From the NCBI GenBank assembly GCA_003550325.1, contig QKWP01000498.1, positions 79,518 to 143,517 on the forward strand: 64,000 nt of DNA, in the 5' to 3' direction. Origin of the DNA: Gigaspora rosea. Taxonomy: Eukaryota; Glomeromycota; Glomeromycetes; Diversisporales; Gigasporaceae. The notes beneath the pieces are model-generated. The model did not search any database, was not told where the DNA came from, and saw only the letters and a program-made list of their open reading frames with translations. Below are positions 1 through 11,247 of this stretch, in pieces (position 1 is the stretch's first letter; each line of letters opens with the position of its first letter). Both the position numbers and the translations under genes were made by a program.

Positions 1-84
1 ATTAGTTAATTTCTTTTTAAAAATTAAAAATTTTATAGTAAAATAAAAAATAAATAAGCAATAACAAAGTTTATAGTGTAAAAT

Positions 85-690
85 TTTATTCTAAACAATT
101 TTTCTAAGTTATAAAGATAGATTGTCTTAGTAAAAAAAATATTTTATAAGAAAAATCAAAAATTTCTAACATTAGCACATATAAAACATTTTTTTACTAA
201 TTTAATCTATATTTACATTTTAAGTATTATATTTAAGGGTTTTGTAATATAGTGCACCTGCACTGCAGTGCACCCCTTTTATGTTACTCAAAATTTTACT
301 AGAGTAGCCCCTGTTGCGTTATTAACAAAAAATGATCCTCTCGCAATTCTGTACTAATTTTGATTCTAACTCTAATTCTAACTTTAATTTTAACTTTAAC
401 TCTAATTTTTACTCTAGCCTAACCCTAGCCCTAACCCTGACTCTAACCCTAACCCTAACCCTAACTCTAATTATTATTTATATTTGTTACTATAGGAGTG
501 CACTGCAGTGCAGGGTGCACTATTTACTAATTCCCTATATTTAAAATTTTATAATAAACAATATTATTTTTAGTAAAAAAAGTTTAATATTTGCTAACTT
601 TAAAAATTTTTGATTTTCTTATAACCATTTTTTTTACTAAGACAATTTATCTTTATGACTTAGAAAAAGTTGTCTAAAATAAAATTTAAC
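85..690. mobile_element. Foldback (long inverted repeat) element with telomeric-repeat loop
   Basis: Two arms of about 190-200 bp are imperfect reverse complements: roughly 85-276 and 495-690. Their inner ends carry a strong palindromic core, CTGCACTGCAGTGCAC, at 258-273 and 501-514. The loop (277-494) holds a degenerate series of AACTCT/AACTTT/CCCTAA hexamers. No transposase is present. An open frame through the loop (332-544) is a by-product of the hexamer repeat and is not called. The outer limits are approximate because the flanks are AT-rich. Confidence 0.7.
358..474. repeat. Interstitial telomere-like (CCCTAA)n tract, degenerate
   Basis: The best part (418-470) contains several CCCTAA units mixed with CCCTGA and CTCTAA variants. 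Upstream it decays to AACTCTAATT-type hexamers. TTAGGG is the common fungal telomere unit. The tract lies between the arms of a long inverted repeat, so it is interstitial and not a chromosome end. Confidence 0.75.
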
Positions 691-1039
691 ATTATATAAC
701 ATGCTATTTTATATTTTTTTAAAAAATAAAATATTTGCCTACAAAATTGTGCGATTTGATTGGTCAGAATTAGGTGTGCAACAAATTTCCTTTTTATATT
801 TTTTTTATTTATTTTTTATATTTTATTTTTTTTATATTTGGTTTTGTTTTTTTAAAAATTTTATTTTTTATTTAACTTTATATAGTTGTTCTCTCATATA
901 ATCATACAGTTGGGCACATACCAATATAGTAATTATAAAGAAGTGTAACTGTATAAAGGTTACCTCTATATAAGTACAAATTATAATTGATATAAAAAAA
1001 GTGATTTAATAGAGGCATTTTTTAAAAATTTTATATATA
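691..1039. other. AT-rich non-coding stretch
   Basis: Only low-complexity A/T runs are seen. A 66-codon frame at 701-901 is mostly phenylalanine and tyrosine from T-runs and is not credible as a gene. Confidence 0.5.
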
Positions 1040-1169
1040 ATTATAAATAGTTATTGTATAGATAAGTTACAATTTTACTAATTAAATCAATTTTTATACA
1101 ATTATTAAAGTTGTTCAGAAGAATAAATATACCTACTCTAAAATTTTTATACAAATCGGATAACTTTTT

Positions 1170-1185
1170 ATTAGTACAGTTTTTT
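1170..1185 (+). repeat. LINE target-site duplication, left copy
   Basis: ATTAGTACAGTTTTTT here matches 4604-4619 exactly and brackets the LINE remnant. The following T-run (1186-1198) is the complement of the LINE poly(A) tail. Confidence 0.8.
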
Positions 1186-1626
1186 TTTTTTTTTTTTTGT
1201 GTTAAGGTGAGGTTTTGCCTTTATCTTTATTAATAAAATATGTGAGATTCCACATGGGGTTTCTCAAATTACAATTATTAATTATACAAGAATTAAGACT
1301 CAGACTATAAATAGAGTTATTTCTAATTTCTACCTAATTTATCTGCAACCTAAACCTACTAGAGTAGTTAAAACTCACCTAGATTTGAATATGGAGAATA
1401 GAGTTAGTTAGAGAACTATATTTGATCCAGTTGTATGACCAGATTTCTATTTTTCTAAGTGCTAAGCCCAAAGGTAGGGATGTGCTATTGTTGTTTTCAT
1501 GTTGTTGGTCTGGTAAGCCACAGATGCAGCTATAAGTATATAGAGTTCAGTTATAACGTGGAGTATATAAAGGTTTAATAAATATAGTATTGGATTGTGG
1601 TAGAGCTTGTGTAGATTTCCAGTGTG

Positions 1627-2067
1627 CTAAATCGTGCAGTATAATTTCCATAATTGTTCATGAATCCTTTGTGAAAGTAGTAGGAGAAGCTTAATAGTAA
1701 TATTAGCTGCATTTTTATAAGAAGTATGTTGGGATATAATATTGATAAGTGATTTTGGAATATAACTCTTGATTGTAGTGTAAAAAGTTGTAGTATTGAA
1801 TAGTATAGATTGTGTAGGTAAAAGGCAATAGTGAGTTAAAAGATTGTTGCGTAGCTGTTGTAATTTATTGAGGAATAAATCTGGTAGATCTGAAAAGGAG
1901 TATTGTGTAATTATGTTTTGGATAATATTTGAGATACTGCTTGAGTTTGGGCAAAGTAGCCAATGGAATCTGTGATCAGTTTGGTTGCATATAGTGCAGG
2001 TAGGATGTATATTTGCAGAATTAATAGAAAGAAATGTGAAAGAGTAGGAAGCATGTGTAATATGCAT
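1627..2067 (-). pseudogene. LINE polyprotein C-terminus with CxxC...H...C finger (fragment)
   Basis: This open minus-strand fragment of 146 codons begins inside the old polyprotein. A Cys-Cys-His-Cys cluster (CTICNQTDHRFHWLLC) near its residues 30-45 resembles the zinc-finger-like motif after RNase H in many fungal and insect LINEs. The rest is leucine- and serine-rich and runs to the stop at 1627. A 3' UTR-like stretch (1199-1626) and poly(A) follow. The apparent start Met is not the true start. Confidence 0.65.
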
Positions 2068-2524
2068 TTAATGCGAAAGGATTTTTGAGAGCTGAGCTAG
2101 AAATTAGTATAGTTGTAAGTGCGTTTATGATTGTAGTTGAGGTATAGCCAGGTTGCATTCCAATCTATTTTTTGGGCTATAGGAATAATTTGTTAAATTC
2201 TATGTTGAGAGGACCACATAGCAATTGTATGTGCATTGCAAATATTTTTGATAGCGCAACGTGTAGGTTGTTCTATGTTGTATTTTTTGTAGGTAAGACA
2301 AAAGAAAGGGTTATATATATTGTGAGGTTGAAATTCTAAAATAGGAGAAAAATAGTTATTTTTTGCAAGTTTATCAGCTTTGTTGTTGTATATATCATTA
2401 CTATGTGCTTGTACTTTATGGAATATAATGTTTAGAGAGAGTGATATAATGAGGTTAAGAAAAGTGTACCAAATAGACCAGTAGTTGTAAGAATATAGTT
2501 TGTTGTAGTTTTGTGTTTGTGAGG

Positions 2525-2842
2525 TTAGAGTATTGTATTTTGAAATAATGGATAAGGAGTCATATATATATGTATATTACTATTTCGAGGGTATCTGCTA
2601 ATTGGTAATAATATAGAAACTAATTCTGCTTTGTATAATGATGACCAATTTTGAATTTGTACAGAAAAAGAATGAGAGATCTGGTTATCAAAAACCTGGA
2701 TCCATGCAATTCCTATAGTGCATCTTGGATCAGAAATATTAACAACAGAGTCATCAGTATATAAGGAAAAGTTTGAGAATATAGTATTAGATTGTGCTAT
2801 AGTTTGAAGTTTTGAAGTAGGACCCTGGACATCTCTCATATA
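2525..2842 (-). pseudogene. LINE RNase H domain (fragment)
   Basis: The minus-strand translation shows an RNase H signature: an LYTDDS motif (first catalytic Asp) near residue 30, GIAWIQV about 20 residues later, SSLYKAEL (catalytic Glu) near residue 70, then a NSNIHIYM strand. In a working domain that last strand would carry the third acidic residue; here it reads MT. The fragment is cut upstream by the 246-bp insert at 2843-3088 and downstream by frameshifts. Confidence 0.7.
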
Positions 2843-3088
2843 GGTCATAACTGGATTTTGGCCAATTTTGACCTAATTTGCTAAAAACGACAAAATCTAT
2901 TTGTTTAAATAACTTTTGATCCAGTGATCAGAATTGAATGAACTTTTTTTTGTTAGATGTGCCTCACTGAAAGTTTATTTTAAAAAAAGTTTATTCAAAT
3001 TGGACCACTGGATGCCAAGATAATTGCCAAACCTGATTTTTTGCTTTTCAAATTTCAGGGTTTTTGCTGAAATGCGTAATGTATGACC
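2843..3088. mobile_element. Short 246-bp insert with GGTCATA terminal inverted repeats
   Basis: The insert begins GGTCATAAC and ends ...GTATGACC (7-bp perfect terminal inverted repeat, TIR). It splits the LINE coding sequence just before the RNase H domain: LINE-like protein sequence stops at 3089 and resumes at 2842. No clear TSD was found and no ORF belongs to it. It could instead be LINE sequence decayed beyond recognition. Confidence 0.4.
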
Positions 3089-4340
3089 TCTGTACTACAT
3101 GTCGGGGTCCTTTTGAAGTGGCAGAGGATTTTAGAAAGATGTCTATAATAGGGTTGCTATATATTGTAATTTTGGGGAGAGGTGGAATATTAATAAAATG
3201 ATGAGAGGCAATAGAGTATAGTAGATTTAAGTAGTTAGCATTGATGATGATAACAAAAACCAACTTTATTTATTGCAACAGTTGGAGTTTGTTTATAGAT
3301 TGGGTATAGGTTTTTTTACCAAGAAATTTAGTAGATAATGTAGCTGATATATCTAGGGTACAAGTGTTTTGAATTTTGTTCAAGTTTAGAGTACATCTTG
3401 AGCAAGAAGTACAGTGTGCATTTGGTTTAGGATATAAGGATGTAAGGCTAAGATTAGCATGTATTTTCCAGTGTGTTATAGAAATGGTGGGCTTTTCCAA
3501 TTATAATCTCTTGATCTAAATAGGTTATTAGCCATGGTTTAGATTTGGGGTTGAAGTGACTAGTTTGAAACGAGAGTGAATTAGTATTAGAGAGATGGAG
3601 AGAGTTATTAATTTGGCGAGTAGAAGTATTAGATAGGATTTTATTTTCAAGTGTACAAAACCAGGTTGGTTTTTTTCCTGATATAAGGTTAAGAATTCTA
3701 GAGGAGATATGTGGCCAAGCTAAAAGTGTTGTATTATCATAGGAAGTAAGTTGTTCTAAGAACATAATATATTTTGAACGTAGTTGATGCTTAAAGGTTA
3801 TATATTGGGGTGGTTGTGTAGTAAGAATTCAAGTGAGGTATAGGGTAAGTTGATAGTAAAGGGGCGTAGAATTTCAGAGTGTGCTGTAATAGAAAATTCA
3901 AGATGCTTAAGTAATAAAATTATTTTGAAAGTAGTAGAATGTTTGTTAGGACTATCGATAAGAGGATTAGGATAGGACCCCAAAGAACTCTGATACAACT
4001 CAAATCTAAGTTTGTATAATTTTAGCAGTATTTTAGCCAAATAGATGTATAAAATAGAGCAAAATTTGAAAATTTACTATATAAAAATGCAACGTTTGAT
4101 GAATTTCTATACAAAATTTCCTTTTTTAGAATCATCTAAGTTGTATCAGAGTTTTTTGGGTCCTATTAGAATGTTGTAGTATATTAGTAGTAGACCATAA
4201 ATTGTTTTGTAGCTGCTGTAGTCGAATATGTGTACTATTGCCAAGAAGGTATGGATCATTAAGCCGAAGCAAAAAAGCAGATAGGTGGTATTGCAATTGT
4301 ATATCCCAGATGTTTTTGATTCCTGGTTTAGCATAGTATT
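3089..4340 (-). pseudogene. LINE connector region between RT and RNase H, broken
   Basis: Several overlapping minus-strand fragments (3089-3263, 3270-3500, 3454-3765, 3798-4040 and an alternative frame at 4190-4330) together resemble the long connector of Glomeromycotina LINEs. Examples are KPTWFCTLENKIL (about 3640-3680) and a Cys-rich CTSCSRC (about 3390). Frame changes occur between each fragment. The segment has no function by itself. Confidence 0.55.
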
Positions 4341-4603
4341 ATTGGGTATGTTTCTTGCTAGTTTTGATTTATGCTTAGCAACAGTAAGATATTGGGAGAG
4401 GATTTTATTGCATTTTGAATAGGTAAGAACTGTATTGTGTATAAGATATTCAAGGATAGGTATAATGACATTGTTGATAATATAGCATGCTTATTTATCT
4501 GTAACTTGTTTGGTATCAAGTGTGGTGATAAGTTCATTAGCTTCCTGAGTGATTAATTTGGATTGTATTGTAGGTTTGAGTGAGGTAGAGAACCAATACC
4601 CAA

Positions 4604-4619
4604 ATTAGTACAGTTTTTT
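4604..4619 (+). repeat. LINE target-site duplication, right copy
   Basis: Identical 16 bp to 1170-1185. Beyond it the interrupted inverted-repeat arm resumes (TTTTATTTTATGTATTAAC). Confidence 0.8.
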
Positions 4620-4910
4620 ATTTTATGTATTAACAAATATAGCTAAAAAATTTGTAATTTTTTTTGAAGAAATGTAAAATAAAAAATACATTAATAAAAT
4701 ATCAACTGATTCATGAAAATTTTAGAGTAAATGTATTTTGATTTTCCAAACAACATTTTTTATATATAATAATCGATTTGCATAGTAATATTTTGACTTT
4801 TATATATAGCAATGATCAAAAATCATATATAAAATTTTTTTTAAAATTTATTTTAAAAAAATTTTTATATACAATCATTAATTGTTGCTATATATAAAAG
4901 TCAAAATAAT

Positions 4911-5943
4911 ATGAGTGTGGCAACTTAGGGAAGTTGGTAAGTTGTCACCCCCAAGTGGCAGGTCTAGAGTTCAAATCCCACTGGCGACGCTTTTGAAAAA
5001 TAGACCTGTATTCTGGTAACTGTGTCTTGTCGATCAGTTGGGTACACTACCTGTAGTTCTTGGTTACTATCTTGAATGGAAGCTTTCAGGCGAAATTGTG
5101 TCTCATTACACAGACAAATCCAAGGAACCAGAGAAACAGAAACCTATTTAGCAAGTTCCGAGTAGAGAGATAGCTAGACTTTCGACGGTACTGGGGAAAA
5201 GAATCTTAGCGGTAACTGACCGGAAAACTGGACGGGCAAGAGCCCCTATGACAAAGAGGGCCACCAACCTGGCCACCGAGTCGTATAGGAGGAAAAGATC
5301 ATGTGTTATAGAAGTATGAACCAAGGAAAGGGTGACTTTAGGCACCTAAAGCCTGGCAGACCGATCCTTCCAGCCCAACTGGATTGGTAGTCTGGGATAA
5401 CTGGGGAAAAGGATCTAAAGAGTGACTGACCAGGTACTGGGGTCTAGTGAACTCCACAAGGGCAGTAGTAGGTAATGGTAGCGGTTGCAGGGTAACCTCC
5501 TGACTGCAAGTTGTTTGCCTTGGTGAATGTATAAGTTACTGAAAGTGTAGGTGAATACCTGTGGGGGACAGGTATCACTCTACCAGGTTTACCACAGGGG
5601 CAAATGCCCTCCAATAGGTGTTTGGCTAAAGCCTCAGGGTACTTTTAATAGTGAATTACTTGAAAGGGTATATTGGAAGGAACATTGAACATGGGTAAAA
5701 GCCAGAGAGTTTAAATAGGCAATCCCCTAGTTAGGTTGCAGGTATGGCATCTAGTGTAGAACCTTCGGGCAGACTACTTAAATTAGACAACCAAAAGTTG
5801 TACGTGTGGCTAGTTGTACTCTCGTTATACAAATGTAATATGTGGCACAGTCATATTGACTGGGCCAACCCGCTTGGACCAATAAAGTNNNNNNNNNNNN
5901 NNNNNNNNNNNNNNNNNNGTCACTTAATATTAAAAAAAAAAAA
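4911..5943 (+). mobile_element. tRNA-derived SINE-like retroelement, about 1.03 kb, with poly(A) and TSD
   Basis: The insertion is bracketed by a 15-bp duplication, AAAAGTCAAAATAAT, at 4896-4910 and 5944-5958, and ends in an A-run. Its 5' end has RNA polymerase III promoter-like boxes: TTAGGGAAGTTGGTAA (A box, 4928-4943) and GAGTTCAAATCCC (B box, about 4968-4980). The body is clearly richer in GC than its surroundings. It contains a run of 30 Ns at 5889-5918. No credible protein is encoded. The length is unusually large for a SINE, so it may be a composite or a retrocopied RNA. Confidence 0.75.
5889..5918. other. Assembly gap (30 N)
   Basis: Thirty undetermined bases lie inside the 3' part of the SINE-like element, just before its poly(A). 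Confidence 0.99.
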
Positions 5944-6117
5944 AAAAGTCAAAATAATACTATGCAAATCGATTATTATGCAATAATAAACATTGTTCAG
6001 AAGAACAAAATACATTTACTCTAAAATTTTTATGTAAATTAGTTGACATTTTATTAATATATTTTTTTATTTACATTTCTTTAAAAAAATTACAAATTTT
6101 TTAGCTATATTTATTAA

Positions 6118-6439
6118 GAATTTTGAAAATTTAGCAGGTTGTGATATCATAGGTTAATATTTAAAAAAAAATTAAAATGATTATTAGTTAGGGTTAGGGT
6201 CCAAACTAGTATTAATATTAGGTTAGAGAGTGCATAAATATATGCAAAATTAAGTGCAAAACTTTTAATTAGAAGCCCAAAACTAGTTAACTTAATGAAC
6301 TTTCATGTTATTTTAAAAATTTTGATTATTTTGTAATTTTTTCTAATTTTTCGTTCGTATTGTTATACAAGATCCTATGATCTAATTGGCCAATCATATT
6401 AACCTGCAATATAGCAACCTGCGATATTTAACAACCTCT
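6118..6439. mobile_element. 322-bp insert with 8-bp TSD (TTTATTAA)
   Basis: TTTATTAA lies at 6110-6117 and 6440-6447. Removing the insert makes the surrounding inverted-repeat arm continuous. Related words (GCAGGTTG...ATAGGTTAATAT and its complement) occur near both ends, as in a non-autonomous TIR element. It includes a TTAGGGTTAGGG dimer near 6186-6198. Confidence 0.5.
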
Positions 6440-7010
6440 TTTATTAATACATAAAATAAAAAACTGTACTAACAAAAGTTATCCAATTTGTATAAAAATT
6501 TTAGAGTAAGCATATTTTATTCTTCTGAACAACTTTAATTATTGTAAAATGATTGACTTACATAGTATTATTTTATTTTATATATAGCAATAATAATGAT
6601 TGTATATAAAATTTTTTTAAAATTTATTTTAAAAAATTTTATATATGATATTAATTGTTGCTATATATAAAAAACAAAATAATACTATACAAATTAATTA
6701 TTATGCAATAATAAATATTGTTTAGAAGAACAAATATATTTACTCTAAAATTTTTATATTAATTAGTTGATATTTCATTAATACATTTTTTTATTTTATG
6801 TTTTTTTTAAAAAAAATTACAAATTTTTTAGCTATATTCATTGTTATGTAAAATAAAAAACTATACTAATTAAAAGTTATCCAATTTGTATAAAAATTTT
6901 AGAGTAAATGTATTTTATTCTTCTGAACAACTTTAATTGTTGTATAAAAGTTGATTTAATTAGTAAAATTGTAACTTTTCTATATAGCAACTATCTATAA
7001 CCATATAGAA

Positions 7011-8081
7011 ATGTAATTGTAAATAAATAATTTTATTATGAAAATCGTCCAACAAATTCTAAAAAAATGTGATAGTAATTATAACTTTTTTTTGATTATA
7101 TAGAAGGGTTTTTAATAATAAAACAAATAGTATTAAAATATTATGTATTGTATAGAGTTTGTAATTGTATAGAAGGTGATTGAAGGGGGCAACTGTATTT
7201 TATTTTAGAATTATATTTATTATTTTTACTATATAAATAAAAAAAACTAATCTTTCGAACATAAGAATATTAAAATGGTTTGCTTTAAATGTAGAGTATT
7301 AATATATTACAATTTATGTAAAATAAATTGTAGATCAACTTTGAATTAATAGCAAGTATTAACTAAATAAAGTATATTATAATATATATATTGTATATAA
7401 AATATTTGTAAGCCATAGCTAACTCTTTAAACTAGTACTTAATAAACTAAATACTCTTTATTTATTTTTTTTTGAATTCCGCAGTTATGCCACAACTTTA
7501 TTAAATGTCATCTATGCAACACCGTACACGATGAACTGTTAAAACTATATTTAACTAAAATCTAAAGTGTAACCCATCCAGGTGTCCTAAGGATCCTTAA
7601 AAGTGACCTGCTATACCAAACTTTTCTCTCAACACAAACCCCTCATGTCGTTACAATCAGAATTTCCGAATCACTGAGTTGGAGTTTGTTGCCTATCATA
7701 ACCGCCTACTTTTTAACCCTCTTCTCCTAACTTCCAGAGTAGCAGGATTCTACTAGAAAAAGAAAACATATAACGAAAATAAAAAGAAAAATAAAAGGTG
7801 GGAAATACTATGCAGCCTAAGCAAAAAACCAAAATAAAACAAGAAAAAAGTAGAAGAAAGAAGAGAAAGGCAAAAAGTAAACGGCTATGATAGCACTATT
7901 TACATTTGTGCCTAACAGTAAAAATTATATAATACTGCACAAGGAATCGCCTCATCTAAGTATTATATGTACATGTATAAGAAAAAGAAAAAAGAAAAAG
8001 CGCCTAAGGAGCATTCTAGAAAGAAATTTCATTTCGAATTTTTAACTCCAAAACACCTCACGTGTCATTCATCGTTTATCT
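7011..8081. other. Intergenic; no gene recognised
   Basis: AT-rich sequence to about 7480. A less AT-rich patch follows (7500-7760 and 7900-8080) with no long frame and no recognised motif. Confidence 0.5.
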
Positions 8082-8375
8082 CTAGGGACCCGATTTCACT
8101 CGTGACTTGATTCCGATATGGTAGGCACGTTCCCAATTCGGAAGGAGTAAACACTGCCTATCTTTTGGAGGGGGTAAGCTGAATCGCCCACTTTTTGAAA
8201 TTCGAAAAGTCCAAAGGATGTCATACATAATACCAAAACAAAAGGAGTTTGTAGGAGTTACACTGTATAGAATAGTATATTCAACTGGGTCTCTACTTCT
8301 TTTTTCATATCCATAGGACTTGACAGGCTTCAGAGTTTCTCTACTACTTCTTTGCTCAATAGTACCAAAGCCCAC
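8082..8375 (-). CDS. Hypothetical ORF, possibly a repeat-derived fragment
   Basis: A 97-codon minus-strand frame in a patch of higher GC than its surroundings. It opens with a GTG codon; an in-frame stop lies just upstream and no ATG start is seen, so if real it is part of a spliced or decayed gene. The product is basic and Ser/Arg-rich with a proline-containing SLPPPKDRQ stretch. I do not recognise a family. It may be a decayed repeat. Confidence 0.25.
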   Translation of the reverse strand: MGFGTIEQRSSRETLKPVKSYGYEKRSRDPVEYTILYSVTPTNSFCFGIMYDILWTFRISKSGRFSLPPPKDRQCLLLPNWERAYHIGIKSRVKSGP

Positions 8376-8496
8376 CTAGGTGCCTCGCTTAAAATTCTGC
8401 AAGTTTGTTTCATCTCTATTTCATGTGCAGAACATCCAGTGAATGGACTTTGTACCTGACAGCAGCTTTGGTGAAGTTTTGTTGTGTTTGAATATA

Positions 8497-11080
8497 CTAA
8501 CTATAGAGATTTCGTAGGTCAGAGTTCTTGGAAAATTTGGTACGAGGGATCGTCAGAAAGAGTTGATGAATACTCTTTATTTTTTTAAATTGAACAAAAT
8601 ATAAAATATTTATAACTTTTATTATTAAATTCAAATTTGAAATATAATAATTCTTTAAAAACTGAAGTTTTAAACTTTTTACATTGTAAAAATCATACAA
8701 ACTAGCTTTAAAACAAAGAAAATTAGCTATATACAGTGTTTTTCACCTCAAATTAAATCAAATATTAGGTATATTCGAATTTTGTAAATTTATATTAGCT
8801 TTGACTTAAATTTGATTTGAATTAAAAATTCTATATTGAATATAATTTAATTTTGTTTTTTAAAATTTTGTTTAAATCAAATCAAATATTTCAAATATTT
8901 GATCAAATAAAATATTTATCAATTTAAATTTAATTTATTTGAAAATTTTGTATTCGAATTTGACTTAATGTATTAATTTTAATTGTGATATAGATAATAA
9001 CTGTTATTTATCTACTAAATACTTGACTAATAAATTTGTTATTCAATATTTCTAATATAAGCATTAAATGACTTCTATATAACTTATTTGATCATTTTAT
9101 AATACACTATGCAAATATTCACACAATTTGTAAAAGGTGAATGAATTTTGTATAATGTATTAGACCATGTAAGTTAGATAGAAATTATTTATTAATTATA
9201 TAGGACATATTTTATAATTGATTAAATCAAAATTATTTTGATTACTCCAAAATTTTTATTTTATATTAATGTATTTAATAAAACAATTTATATTTTTAAT
9301 ATTACTATTAGTTTTGAAAAAGCATTAGATTAAATAGTATATATAAGTACTAGAATAAATTAGAATAATAGATAGACTTGGATATATAAATACAAATAAA
9401 TAAAATACAAGACAAATACCAAGCATATAATTATAAAGCTTAGTAATAAATATATAGTATAACCAAACCAATAATAGAATAGAATAGATATAATAATGTT
9501 TATTATATAAAAGAAATCAACTTAAAACCAAAAACCTAAAGATACAAACAAAATAAATAAATTGGTATTTATATATATATTGATTAACTAGAATTGTTTC
9601 TTTCCAATATGTTATTAGAGCAATTCCTATTTATTATATCTTTATTTATTACAAATGTTTATTATTACCAATACTAATAAAACTTTTTCATATTGTTATC
9701 TAAATTAAGACCTTATATTTGAAATATTAATGCTATAATACTATCATTATTTTAAATATACTGTACTTACTATAAATTTTAATAACAAATATGAAAGTAA
9801 TTAATATGTAAAAATTTTATAATTATTCTTAAATTAAATAAACAAATTAAAAATATTAAAAATCTTAGTTGGATAAAGATCTAAAATATTAAAATTTTTG
9901 TACCTAATATAAAATAGTATTTATAAGAAAAATTTTAAGAATTGCATAAAAGTACAAAGAAGATTAAAAATGGTTGAAGCTGATACAAAAATAACGAGTG
10001 AAAAATAAATTTATGTTTGAATAAAATTATAAACAACCCAAAAAATTGAAGTATTTAAATTCTCATGGGCACAAGTTGCTCTTATTTTTAGACGTGCATA
10101 TGGTCAAAAAAGCTAATAATAAGACTTGTATTAAATATATAGAAATTTAAAATTCCAGGATTATTCATAAAATTATTATGTATATAGTGTAGTCAAATTT
10201 TTGCAACACTCATTTAAATTGAAAATGAGATAACCTTTTTTTAAATTCAATATTAGTAAGACTTGAATCCAAAATTACTACTAATTATTCTCATAATCTA
10301 AAATGCCCAGTTACATCACCAGAATCTAATTAGAAATAATTTTTGTATAACTTATATATCAAACCGATTAAACAACCGATTGTATCATACAATGATTGAA
10401 TTACCCAACATAATAATTTTTAGGTGTTGGATAGTTAAAATTTATAATTGATTTTATTGACAGGTTTTCCTTGTCACACTCATATAGTATTATACAATTA
10501 TTCAATTATTTATCTTTAATGTAATGTATTTTAGTACTTATTATATTTATATATATATATATCAAAATTCTTATGCTGATTAAAAAAATTGCTTACCGTA
10601 TAAGTACAAAATAATTTATTCATTCGTTATTTTGAGATGTTTTAAAATAAAGATCAATTATTAACTCAGTACATATACTGTACTATGTTAAATATATTAA
10701 TCAAGGTGCAAGTTGTTTTTGGATACGCATAGACGTTATTTAATGCATTTAAAGAGTGTAATTGTTGAAGTAACTTCATTTATGAGCATTATTTCGATTA
10801 ACAGTAATTGATGCAAGACAATTGGGTTTTGATTAATCAATACTAAAAGATTGTTTATTTGATTAGTTATTATGATTGATTAAAAATTCTTTTACGATCC
10901 CTTATATAAAAAAAATTATAATATCAGATATCAAAAAATTTTTACGCATCTTTTTAATAAAATATTTAACGAGAGATGTGCAATTGATTTTATTAAAATT
11001 AAAAATAGCTCACATTACCCTTCATTTATTAAAATTAAAAGTAACTCATATTACCCTTAATTTATTAAGATTTTAAGAAG
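8497..11080. other. Long AT-rich intergenic region
   Basis: About 2.6 kb of mostly A/T sequence without a credible frame. At 8,730-8,970 words such as AATTTGATTTGAA and TCAAATATTTGA recur in both orientations, suggesting an old inverted repeat. Short Ile/Leu-rich frames (8497-8700, 10876-11076) are compositional. Confidence 0.5.
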
Positions 11081-11247
11081 CAATATGAAAATAATTCCTT
11101 AAAATTCCCATTGCAAAAATTATTACCAAATCAATATTGATATGAATTTAAACATTTATCTAGTAGTAATATATATGAATATAACATTTGCACTAGCAAT
11201 TACGAAAAAAACAATCTTTCAACAAATTTCATGATAAACGTTTTTTT

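Larger units (their letters stand above)
1186..4603 (-). mobile_element. 5'-truncated, decayed LINE (non-LTR retrotransposon)
   Basis: This is a minus-strand insertion of about 3.4 kb. The 3' poly(A) appears as a T-run at 1186-1198, and a 16-bp TSD lies at 1170-1185 and 4604-4619. Reading the minus strand from 4603 gives the end of a reverse-transcriptase thumb region (short matches YIINNVIIPILEY-like at about 4435-4500, one in-frame stop). It continues with a connector containing IWDIQLQYHL and LLRLNDPYLLG (about 4190-4320), an RNase H domain, and a C-terminal Cys/His finger. The N-terminal endonuclease and RT catalytic core are missing, as is usual for 5'-truncated LINEs. Frameshifts and stops are frequent, so it is inactive. 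Confidence 0.85.
1040..7010. mobile_element. Complex of nested inverted-repeat modules interrupted by LINE, SINE and small elements
   Basis: The same AT-rich module (key words GTTCAGAAGAA, CTCTAAAATTTTTAT, ATTAGTACAGTTTTTTATTT) recurs in both orientations. Copies lie near 1040-1185, 4620-4895, 5959-6117, 6448-6640 and 6660-7010. The 1040-1185 sequence is nearly the reverse complement of 6850-7010. When the LINE (1186-4603), the SINE (4911-5943) and the 322-bp insert (6118-6439) are removed, the interrupted arms become continuous. This looks like foldback/MITE elements placed end to end. No transposase is visible. Confidence 0.6.

Noticed and set aside
332-544. A 70-codon frame through the telomeric repeat
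   Set aside because: Alternating Asn/Ser/Phe and Leu/Thr from hexamer repeats; not a gene.
4146-4334. A 62-codon minus-strand frame in the LINE
   Set aside because: Another frame of the same bases gives the LINE connector sequence, so this one is a shadow.
4920-4990. A functional tRNA gene
   Set aside because: A- and B-box words are present but no acceptor stem or anticodon arm pairs properly, and the sequence is the 5' head of a retroelement.
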